A model generated the notes under the pieces. It was not told where the DNA came from and did not search any database. It saw only the letters and a program-made list of their open reading frames with translations. A DNA stretch of 48,916 bases from positions 1 to 48,916 of the forward strand of contig CAKSQS010000016.1 of the NCBI GenBank assembly GCA_934486705.1, in the 5' to 3' direction. The position numbers were made by a program, and so were the translations under genes. This DNA is from an uncultured Eubacteriales bacterium. Its GTDB lineage: Bacteria; Bacillota; Clostridia; Oscillospirales; Acutalibacteraceae. Each line of letters starts with the position of its first letter. The stretch's first letter is position 1. This document shows positions 42,400 to 48,916 of this stretch, in pieces.

Positions 42400-43749
42400 T
42401 CAATATGCTATGCCCTGCGCGAGCATTGCGTCCGCAACCTTTTCAAAGCCCGCAATGTTAGCGCCTGCAAGCAGGTTGCCTTCCATATTGTATTTCTTTG
42501 CGGCATTGTAGGAGTTGTGGAAAATATTCACCATAATGTCCTTAAGCTTTGCGTCAACCTCGTCGAACGTCCAGCTGTAGCGCATTGAGTTCTGACTCAT
42601 TTCAAGAGCAGAGGTGGCAACGCCGCCTGCGTTTGCAGCCTTTGCAGGCCCGAAGAGGATGCCCGATGACTGGAATACCTCGATAGCCTCAAGGGTTGAA
42701 GGCATATTAGCGCCCTCGGCAACAGCGGTTACGCCGTTTTTAACGAGAATCTTTGCCGATTCCTCGTCAATTTCATTCTGTGTGGCGCAGGGAAGAGCAA
42801 TATCGCACTTAATCGTCCAAATGCCCTTGCAGCCCTCGTGGTACTCAGCGCCGTCTACACGCTCGGCATACTCTTTAATTCTGCCGCGCTCAACCTCTTT
42901 TATCTGCTTAACAACATCAAGCTTTATGCCGTTCGGGTCGTAAACATATCCGTTAGAATCGGAAAGAGCAACAACCTTACCGCCTAATTGCGTAGCCTTT
43001 TCGGTAGCGTAAATAGCAACGTTACCCGAGCCCGAAATAACAACGGTTTTGCCCTTGAAGGAATCGTTCTTCATACACTTGAGCATTTCCTCGGTGTAGT
43101 AGCAAAGTCCGTAGCCGGTAGCCTCGGTACGTGCGAGCGAGCCGCCGTATGTAAGACCCTTGCCGGTAAGAACGCCGGTGAACTCGTTACGCAGTCTCTT
43201 ATACTGACCGAACATATAGCCTATCTCTCTGGCACCCGTGCCTATATCGCCCGCGGGAACGTCGGTGTCCGCACCGATATGCTTTGAAATCTCGGTCATA
43301 AAGCTCTGGCAGAAACGCATAATTTCGCCGTCTGATTTGCCCTTGGGGTCAAAGTCCGAGCCGCCCTTGCCGCCGCCTATGGGCAGACCTGTAAGGCTGT
43401 TTTTGAAAATCTGCTCAAAGCCTAAGAATTTAATAACGGACGCGTTAACCGAGGGGTGCAGGCGAATGCCGCCCTTATAAGGTCCTATGGCAGAGTTAAA
43501 CTGAACTCTGTAGCCGCGGTTTACCTGAACCTTGCCGTTATCGTCAACCCAGGAAACACGGAAGAAAATTTGTCTTTCCGGCTCAACTATTCTTTCAAGC
43601 ACGCCGTTTTCTTCTAATTTCGGGTTGGCTGCCACAACCGGCTCCAATGAGCCTAAAACCTCGCGTACAGCCTGCAAAAACTCCTTTTCGCCGGGGCTGC
43701 GCTTTTCAACGCCTTCGTATACTCTGTTTAAGTATTCTGATTTAAACAT
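42400..43749 (-). CDS. gdhA: NADP-type glutamate dehydrogenase
   Basis: This 449-residue enzyme interconverts 2-oxoglutarate plus ammonia and glutamate. It is full length for the hexameric bacterial type. Motifs seen are PYKGGIRLHPSVNASVIKFL, LTGLPIGGGKGGSDFDPKGK (catalytic lysine region), DVPAGDIGTGAREIGYMFGQ, and the nucleotide-binding VVISGSGNVAIYATEKA. It has its own promoter (43783-43811), an AGGAGG 9 bases from the ATG, and its own terminator, so it is a single-gene unit. Confidence 0.98.
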   Translation of the reverse strand: MFKSEYLNRVYEGVEKRSPGEKEFLQAVREVLGSLEPVVAANPKLEENGVLERIVEPERQIFFRVSWVDDNGKVQVNRGYRVQFNSAIGPYKGGIRLHPSVNASVIKFLGFEQIFKNSLTGLPIGGGKGGSDFDPKGKSDGEIMRFCQSFMTEISKHIGADTDVPAGDIGTGAREIGYMFGQYKRLRNEFTGVLTGKGLTYGGSLARTEATGYGLCYYTEEMLKCMKNDSFKGKTVVISGSGNVAIYATEKATQLGGKVVALSDSNGYVYDPNGIKLDVVKQIKEVERGRIKEYAERVDGAEYHEGCKGIWTIKCDIALPCATQNEIDEESAKILVKNGVTAVAEGANMPSTLEAIEVFQSSGILFGPAKAANAGGVATSALEMSQNSMRYSWTFDEVDAKLKDIMVNIFHNSYNAAKKYNMEGNLLAGANIAGFEKVADAMLAQGIAY

Positions 43750-43782
43750 TTTACAGTACCTCCTATATTTTTTACGTATTTA

Positions 43783-43811
43783 AGAATACTACTAAAATGC
43801 GCCCCAGTCAA
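43783..43811 (-). promoter_or_regulatory. Promoter of gdhA
   Basis: On the minus strand, TTGACT (43806-43811) and TATTCT (43783-43788) are spaced by 17 bases, 33 bases before the ATG. Confidence 0.75.
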
Positions 43812-43894
43812 TAAAAAATTAAGTCCTAAAAGTAAATTTTTTTCTTATTCTTTAACTTATGCAAGAATTATGTTAAAATAAGGCGGGTGATAAA

Positions 43895-44545
43895 ATGAAA
43901 AGCTTTGAATATATACTTTTTGATTTGGACGGAACTGTAACCGATTCCGCAAAGGGAATTACCGATTCGGTGAAATACGCCCTTGAAAAAATGGGGGAGA
44001 AAATACCGCCCTATAAAACGCTTTGCCGCTTTATAGGCCCGCCGCTTAAAACGGGCTTTTCGGAGTTTTGCGGGCTGAACGATGAGATGGCGGAAAAAGC
44101 GGTTGAATACTACCGCGAATATTACCACGTTAAGGGCGTGCTGGATTGCGAGGTGTACCCCGGAATACCCGCGCTGCTTGAAAAGCTGCAAAGCGCGGGG
44201 AAGAAAACAGTGCTTGCGACCTCAAAGCCCGAGAAATTTGCAAAAATCATTTTGGAGCATTTCGGGTTATCAAAATATTTTTATTTTATAGGTGGCGCAA
44301 GCTTTGACGATACGCGCAATGAAAAATATCAGGTAATAGAATACGTTATAAACGCCTGCGGCATAAAAGACAAAACGGCCGCCGTTATGGTGGGCGACCG
44401 TTTTCACGATATTGAGGGGGCTAAATTTAACGGAATAGCGTCTGTAGGCGTGCTTTACGGCTTCGGCAACCGACACGAGCTTGAAAATGCGGGAGCGGGC
44501 GCTATAGCCGAAAGCGTTTCGGCGCTTGAAAGCATTTTACTTTAA
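43895..44545 (+). CDS. HAD-family phosphatase (phosphoglycolate phosphatase-like)
   Basis: This 216-residue haloacid dehalogenase superfamily hydrolase has motif I FDLDGTVTDS (nucleophile Asp and acid/base Asp), motif II LATSKPEKF, and motif IV VMVGDRFHDIEGAKFNGI. The cap domain is the small helical type of Gph/PgmB relatives. The substrate is not determined. A TTAACT/TAAAAT promoter with 16-base spacing (43852-43879) precedes it, with GCGGGTG as a weak ribosome binding site. The stop overlaps that of mntP by 3-4 bases; the two genes converge. Confidence 0.92.
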   Translation: MKSFEYILFDLDGTVTDSAKGITDSVKYALEKMGEKIPPYKTLCRFIGPPLKTGFSEFCGLNDEMAEKAVEYYREYYHVKGVLDCEVYPGIPALLEKLQSAGKKTVLATSKPEKFAKIILEHFGLSKYFYFIGGASFDDTRNEKYQVIEYVINACGIKDKTAAVMVGDRFHDIEGAKFNGIASVGVLYGFGNRHELENAGAGAIAESVSALESILL

Positions 44546-45111
44546 AAATTTATAACGCCTAAATGCTCAAGCAGTATTTTTATACCGATTAAAATAAGTA
44601 TTATTCCGCCGGCAATTTCCGCTTTGTTTTTGTATTTCAGCCCGAAAACATTGCCGACCTTAAGCCCTACGCCCGAAATAATAAAGGTTATAGCGCCTAT
44701 AAAGCACACTGCTGCTATAATGTTAACGTCGGGCAGCAGCGCAAAGGTTATGCCTACGGCGAGCGCGTCAATACTTGTGGCAACCGCCAGCACCGCCATT
44801 GCAGATATGCTGAAGGATGAATCGGTGGTTTCGGTATCCTTTGAAAAGCCCTCTTTAAGCATATTTCCGCCTATAAACGAGAGCAGAACAAACGCCACCC
44901 AGTGGTCGTACCTTGTTATATATTTTTCAAAGGTTGAGCCCAAAAGGTAACCGATAGAGGGCATTAACGCCTGAAAACCGCCGAACCACGCGCCGATTAT
45001 TAAGTAATGCTTCGGTTTCAGCTGCCGCGTGGACAGCCCCTTACATACCGAAACGGCAAATGCGTCCATAGAAAGACCTACCGCAATTAAAAAAAGCTCA
45101 ATAATACTCAT
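44542..45111 (-). CDS. mntP: Putative manganese efflux pump MntP
   Basis: This 189-residue, six-helix membrane protein of the MntP (YebN, DUF204) family exports Mn2+. The two family repeats with acidic residues in the membrane are visible: AVGLSMDAFAVSVCKGL near the N-terminus and AVATSIDALAVGITFALL in the middle. GAWFGGFQALMPSIGYLLGS is also typical. The start ATG at 45111 follows GGGGG. The 5' leader carries a yybP-ykoY riboswitch with a terminator, which independently supports a manganese role. Confidence 0.95.
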   Translation of the reverse strand: MSIIELFLIAVGLSMDAFAVSVCKGLSTRQLKPKHYLIIGAWFGGFQALMPSIGYLLGSTFEKYITRYDHWVAFVLLSFIGGNMLKEGFSKDTETTDSSFSISAMAVLAVATSIDALAVGITFALLPDVNIIAAVCFIGAITFIISGVGLKVGNVFGLKYKNKAEIAGGIILILIGIKILLEHLGVINF

Positions 45112-45127
45112 AAAATTTACCCCCGAT

Positions 45128-45242
45128 AAAAAAAGACCCGTGTGCCACGCGGCACCGAGTCTCGTTATTTAATACAAGCCGGGCAAAAATGCCGATATGT
45201 CGACTTGCAACGCGCTTTATGCGCGCCACTACTCCCTCAGGA
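45128..45242 (-). promoter_or_regulatory. yybP-ykoY (manganese) riboswitch with terminator
   Basis: On the minus strand the leader reads CTGAGGGAGTAG, a G+C-rich hairpin, then AGTCGACA, CCCGGCTTGTA and CGAGACTCGG. This matches the order of conserved blocks of the yybP-ykoY aptamer (GGGGAGUAG, AGUCGUCA, CCGGCUU, GCAAGACC). The closing stem pairs CCTGAG (45237-45242) with CTCGG (45155-45159). The same CTCGG is part of a following terminator stem (45135-45146 with 45151-45161) that ends in seven T. Mn2+ binding would stabilise the aptamer, disrupt the terminator and switch on mntP. Confidence 0.88.
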
Positions 45243-45249
45243 TATAATG

Positions 45250-45278
45250 ATATTATCATAAATCAGTGTATTTGTCAA
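45250..45278 (-). promoter_or_regulatory. Promoter of the riboswitch-mntP unit
   Basis: On the minus strand, perfect TTGACA (45273-45278) and TAATAT (45250-45255) are spaced by 17 bases, just before the aptamer. Confidence 0.85.
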
Positions 45279-45320
45279 TAAAAAACAATCGGATAAAAAA
45301 TATTTAAAAACATATAAACA

Positions 45321-45349
45321 TTGACCGTTGCGGCTTCTTCCTTTATATG
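45321..45349 (+). promoter_or_regulatory. Promoter of the ABC exporter pair
   Basis: TTGACC (45321-45326) and TATATG (45344-45349) have 17-base spacing, 37 bases before the ATG at 45386. It is divergent from the mntP promoter. Confidence 0.6.
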
Positions 45350-45385
45350 GTAAAATCAAATTAAAGGAAGTTTTTGGGGGAGCAT

Positions 45386-47206
45386 ATGAAAAAGGACGGA
45401 AAGAAAAAGATATCGGCAATAAAAAATAATCTTTATTTTTTAAGACTTGTTTGGCAAATTTCCCCGGCGGCGGTAATACTCAATTTTTTCACAACACTGC
45501 TCGGCTTTGCGCAGTGGGTGTTTTATTCGGTATTTTTCTTACAGTATCTTTTCGGCGCGGCGGGCGAGCGCAAATTTTCCGATATTCTCATTTTTATCTG
45601 GGCGGCGGCTGTTATCGGCGTTCTTATAAATATATATAACGCATGGTTTTATGAAAGCTATATGTACAGGGAATATATTAAAATAGGTTACCGCCTTAAT
45701 TTAAAGCTGTTTAAAAAGGCGCAGACCGCCGATATTTCCTGCTATGAAACGCCGGAGTTTTACAATATTTACACCAAAGCGGCTTCCGAGGCTGCCGCGC
45801 GCGCAGTGTCGGTGCTTAATAATTGCTCCGCTGCCGTTTCCGCGCTTATATCCTCTGTAACCGTTATTGTTACAATGGCAAAAATAACCCCGCTTGCACT
45901 TATTTTTATTGCTCTGCCGCTTATAGGCAACCTGTTTTTCGGCAAAAAGTTAGGTCGTGTGACATTTGAAATAGACAGGGACTCAACCCCCGCGCGGCGG
46001 CAAAAGGATTATGTAAACCGCGTACTGTATTTCCGCAAGTATGCCGCCGAAATCAGAACCACCGGCTTTTTCGGCGTGCTTAAAGAGGCATACGGACTTG
46101 CAGCAAAAAGAACGGTTGAGGTGGCGCGGCGGTACGCGCTTAAAAAATCGCTTTATTCGGGGGCAAAAAATATTTTAATGTTTTTGCTCGGCTACGAGGG
46201 AATGTGGCTTTGCGCCGCAATACTCGGCATAAACGGGAAATTAGGCGTTTCTGATTTAATTGTGCTTTTAAACGCGATAGTAAGCGTTTCGTGGATGCTT
46301 AACAATTTTGAGCGGTCTGTTTCGGGGCTGTTTACCGACGCGGAGTTTATAGAAAATTTAAAGCAGTTCTTCGCGTATAAGCCTAAAATAGACGAGACTG
46401 CGGGCGGACTTGAAATGCCCGAACGCGTGGAAAGCATAGAGTTTAAAAACGTATATTTTAAATATGACGGGGCGGAAAATTACGCGCTTGAAAATATAAG
46501 CCTTGTTCTAAAGCGTGGCGAGAGAAACGCGCTTGTTGGTATTAACGGCAGCGGTAAAAGCACCTTTTTAAAGCTGCTTATGCGGTTTTACGATCCCGAA
46601 AGGGGCGAAATACTTTTAAACGGCGTTAATATTAAAAAATACGATGTTAATGAGTACCGAAAGCATATGGGCGTTGCCTTTCAGGATTTTGCCATGTTTT
46701 CGGCAACAGTGGCGGAAAATGTGCTTTTGGATGAGGTGAAGACTGACGAAGACCGTGACCGAGTGACGGCAGCCCTTAAAAAGAGTGATGTTTACGAGGA
46801 TATTTTAAAGCTTAAAAACGGTATAGACACCGTGCTTACAAGAGAATTTGACGAAAACGGCGCGGAGCTTTCGGGCGGGCAGCGGCAGAAGATAGCCATT
46901 GCCCGTGCGGTGGCGAAAAACAGCGACGTAATACTGCTTGACGAACCCTCAAGCGCGCTTGACCCGATTGCGGAATACAAAATGTTTGAAACTATGGCGG
47001 GGCTTTGCAAAAATAAAGACGTTTTATCGGTAATAGTATCGCACCGCCTTTCATCGGCTGCGGTGTGCGAGAAAATATTTGTTTTTGATAAGGGCAAATT
47101 GGCAGAGCAGGGCACCCATAAAAAGCTGCTTGAAAACGGCGGGGTATACGCCGAAATGTTTAAAAAGCAGGCGCAAAATTATTTGACGGAGGCGGCGTAT
47201 GAATAA
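45386..47206 (+). CDS. ABC exporter, ATPase-permease half 1
   Basis: This 606-residue half-transporter has an N-terminal six-helix membrane domain (about 20-330) and a C-terminal ATPase. Walker A is GINGSGKST, the Q-loop is FQDFAMF, the signature is ELSGGQRQKIAIA, Walker B is VILLDEPSSALD and the H-loop is VSHRLS; all are intact. I start at ATG 45386 after GGGGGAG rather than the in-frame TTG at 45374, which overlaps that ribosome binding site. The next gene, overlapping by 8 bases, encodes a second half, so a heterodimer is likely. Substrate unknown: peptide, lipid or drug are possible. Confidence 0.92.
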   Translation: MKKDGKKKISAIKNNLYFLRLVWQISPAAVILNFFTTLLGFAQWVFYSVFFLQYLFGAAGERKFSDILIFIWAAAVIGVLINIYNAWFYESYMYREYIKIGYRLNLKLFKKAQTADISCYETPEFYNIYTKAASEAAARAVSVLNNCSAAVSALISSVTVIVTMAKITPLALIFIALPLIGNLFFGKKLGRVTFEIDRDSTPARRQKDYVNRVLYFRKYAAEIRTTGFFGVLKEAYGLAAKRTVEVARRYALKKSLYSGAKNILMFLLGYEGMWLCAAILGINGKLGVSDLIVLLNAIVSVSWMLNNFERSVSGLFTDAEFIENLKQFFAYKPKIDETAGGLEMPERVESIEFKNVYFKYDGAENYALENISLVLKRGERNALVGINGSGKSTFLKLLMRFYDPERGEILLNGVNIKKYDVNEYRKHMGVAFQDFAMFSATVAENVLLDEVKTDEDRDRVTAALKKSDVYEDILKLKNGIDTVLTREFDENGAELSGGQRQKIAIARAVAKNSDVILLDEPSSALDPIAEYKMFETMAGLCKNKDVLSVIVSHRLSSAAVCEKIFVFDKGKLAEQGTHKKLLENGGVYAEMFKKQAQNYLTEAAYE

Positions 47207-48916
47207 GAAAACTCCCAAAAAACACAGCACCCTGTCAAATACGCTTTTCGCGCTTAAGTGGCAGTTTGAAATTGCGCCCGCATACACCGTGTTTACGCTT
47301 ATGCAGACCGTGCTCGGCGATGTTGTAACGCTTTTTGAGCACACATTTTTAACGGCGTATATTATAAGCTGCGTTGAGCAGAAGAAAACGCTTACCGACG
47401 TGCTGTATTTTTTAATTCCGGTGGCAATAGCAGTGTTTATAAAGCTGATGCTAAACACCGTTTTCGACGCTTACATAGCGCCCGGAGAAAGGGAAAAAAT
47501 ACAAATGAAAATGCGTATGCGGCTTTATGAAAAGGCGGCTTCTTTAGAGCTTGCAAGGTATGACGACTCGGAATTTTACAACGACTTTGTTTGGGCAATG
47601 CAAAAAGCGCCCGACCACATAACGGGAGCGGTTGGGGCGTTTAATACGCTTTTAAGCCGAATTACGGTAAGCATTATCGCGGGCGCATACATTGTTTCGG
47701 TTGATGCGTCCTCGCTTTTGATTTTAGTGTTTTTAATTCCGCTTACATATTTTTCCGGACGCGCGGTAAATAAGCGCGCAATGAAAATGCAAGAGGAAAT
47801 TGTGCCCGTGCAAAGACGCAGCGACTATGTGAGCAGAATTTTTTACCTTGCAGATTATGTAAAGGATTTAAGAACCGGCAATATAAGCCCGAAACTGGAA
47901 AAGGATTTAACCGATTCTACAGAGGATATGCGCGAGATAGTTAAAAAGCGGCAAAAGCCCATAATCGCACTGAATGTCGCAACAAACTCCGCAGCCAACC
48001 TTATAATAGGCGGGGTATATCTTTCTTACCTGTTTTTTAAAGCTTTGGTGCTCGGTAAGTTCGGCTTAGGCTCGCTGCTCGGCGTTTATAATTCAACCCA
48101 GACCCTTAACGGAAAGGTTTTGACCGCCGTTTCAAATTTATCGGAATTTCAAAACCACAGCCTTTATATTGAAAAGCTGCGTCGCTTTTCGGAAACCGAA
48201 AACGCTATGGAGGATAACGGGCGCAAAGCCTTACCCGCGGGCGGCGATATAGTTCTTCGCAATGTGGAATTTACATATCCCGGCAACAGTGAGCCGACCC
48301 TAAAGGGGGTTAACTGCTCTTTTAAAAAAGGCGAAAAGGTTGCGCTTGTGGGCTTTAACGGCGCGGGTAAATCTACGCTTATAAAGCTGATTTTAAGGCT
48401 TTACGACCCAACAGGCGGCGAAATAAGCTACGGCGGGGAGAATATAAAAAACTACCGAATTGCGGATTACAGGGGTTGCTTCGGCGTTTTGTTTCAGGAT
48501 TACGAGCTTATAGCAACCGACCTTGCGCACAATATATCAGCCGATAATAAACCGCTTGATATAAAAAGGGCGGATGAGGCGCTTAAAAAATCCGCGTTTT
48601 GGGATAAATTTAAAACCCTGCCGAACGGCTATGAAACACAGCTTACAAAGGAATTTGACGAGGGCGGCTTTAACCCTTCGGGCGGCGAAAAGCAGAAAAT
48701 AGCATTGGCGCGGGTGCTTTACGCCGATTCCGATATAATAATATTAGACGAACCCTCGGGCGCGCTTGACCCGATTGCGGAATATACCCTTAATAAAACC
48801 GTAACCGAGCTATCGAGCGATAAAACAGTAATAATTATTTCTCACAGGCTTTCCACAACCCGCTTTGCCGATAAAATTTATATGCTGGCAAACGGTGAAA
48901 TTATTGAAAGCGGCAC
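47199..48916 (+). CDS. ABC exporter, ATPase-permease half 2 (cut by window end)
   Basis: The gene starts at ATG 47199, overlapping the end of half 1, after GACGGAGGCGG. The frame stays open for 572 codons to the window edge. It has a membrane domain followed by an ATPase with Walker A GFNGAGKST, Q-loop FQDYELI, signature NPSGGEKQKIALA, Walker B IIILDEPSGALD and H-loop ISHRLS. The signature differs from canonical LSGGQ (PSGGE), whereas half 1 is canonical. That hints at one degenerate composite ATP site, common in heterodimeric exporters. Only about the last 20-30 residues should be missing. Confidence 0.9.
   Translation, partial: MNKKTPKKHSTLSNTLFALKWQFEIAPAYTVFTLMQTVLGDVVTLFEHTFLTAYIISCVEQKKTLTDVLYFLIPVAIAVFIKLMLNTVFDAYIAPGEREKIQMKMRMRLYEKAASLELARYDDSEFYNDFVWAMQKAPDHITGAVGAFNTLLSRITVSIIAGAYIVSVDASSLLILVFLIPLTYFSGRAVNKRAMKMQEEIVPVQRRSDYVSRIFYLADYVKDLRTGNISPKLEKDLTDSTEDMREIVKKRQKPIIALNVATNSAANLIIGGVYLSYLFFKALVLGKFGLGSLLGVYNSTQTLNGKVLTAVSNLSEFQNHSLYIEKLRRFSETENAMEDNGRKALPAGGDIVLRNVEFTYPGNSEPTLKGVNCSFKKGEKVALVGFNGAGKSTLIKLILRLYDPTGGEISYGGENIKNYRIADYRGCFGVLFQDYELIATDLAHNISADNKPLDIKRADEALKKSAFWDKFKTLPNGYETQLTKEFDEGGFNPSGGEKQKIALARVLYADSDIIILDEPSGALDPIAEYTLNKTVTELSSDKTVIIISHRLSTTRFADKIYMLANGEIIESG

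Overview
The window looks like a chromosomal segment of a gut-type Clostridia (Oscillospiraceae/Ruminococcaceae-like) Firmicute. The reasons are Gram-positive ribosome binding sites (AGGAGG types, some TTG/GTG starts), lipobox lipoproteins, a type I dockerin, ABC sugar importers without a SusC/D system, and ICE/IS21/ISLre2 debris of the kind common in gut Clostridia. The genus is an inference from gene style only.

Layout. (a) 1-2.8 kb: tail of an unidentified gene, then a GH38 alpha-mannosidase. (b) 3.0 kb: a tRNA-Pro(GGG) with its own promoter and terminator. (c) 3.1-8.9 kb: a graveyard of mobile DNA. It holds remnants of a mobilizable/conjugative element (ParB-like and two MobC-like proteins but no relaxase, an oriT-like region, small leader ORFs), an ISLre2 transposase tail, an apparently intact MntA-HepT (MNT/HEPN) toxin-antitoxin pair, IS21 istA/istB remnants and several unnamed fragments. 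Three of these remnants carry in-frame stop codons. (d) 9.0-9.85 kb: a lone acyltransferase-like gene on the minus strand. (e) 10.2-41.2 kb: one long co-directional glycan-utilisation locus of 18 genes. (f) 41.3-48.9 kb: housekeeping-type genes that by eye are richer in G+C: a GNAT acetyltransferase, gdhA, a HAD phosphatase, mntP behind a yybP-ykoY manganese riboswitch, and a heterodimer-type ABC exporter pair cut by the window end.

How the locus probably works (inference). Exported proteins attack a polysaccharide: a three-repeat/metallophosphoesterase/GH16 fusion, a GH16 lipoprotein, a 1350-residue membrane-anchored protein with carbohydrate-binding-like modules, and a small dockerin-only protein. 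Two complete sets of solute-binding protein plus two permeases import oligosaccharides; neither has an ATPase in the window, so a shared MsmX-type ATPase elsewhere is implied. A signal-less GH16, a NagZ-type GH3, a DUF4838 (GH163-related) protein and a deacetylase-like protein would act in the cytoplasm. An XRE-HTH fused to a BadF-type amino-sugar kinase (MurK/NagK-like) and MurQ etherase then point to GlcNAc and/or MurNAc-containing products. A DUF5696 lipoprotein and an NHL-Yip1 membrane protein sit between the two transporters; their role is unknown. A 40-nt repeat with one mismatch lies at both outer edges (2801-2840 and 41677-41716) of the tRNA/mobile/glycan block, which suggests an accessory island or recombination between dispersed repeats.
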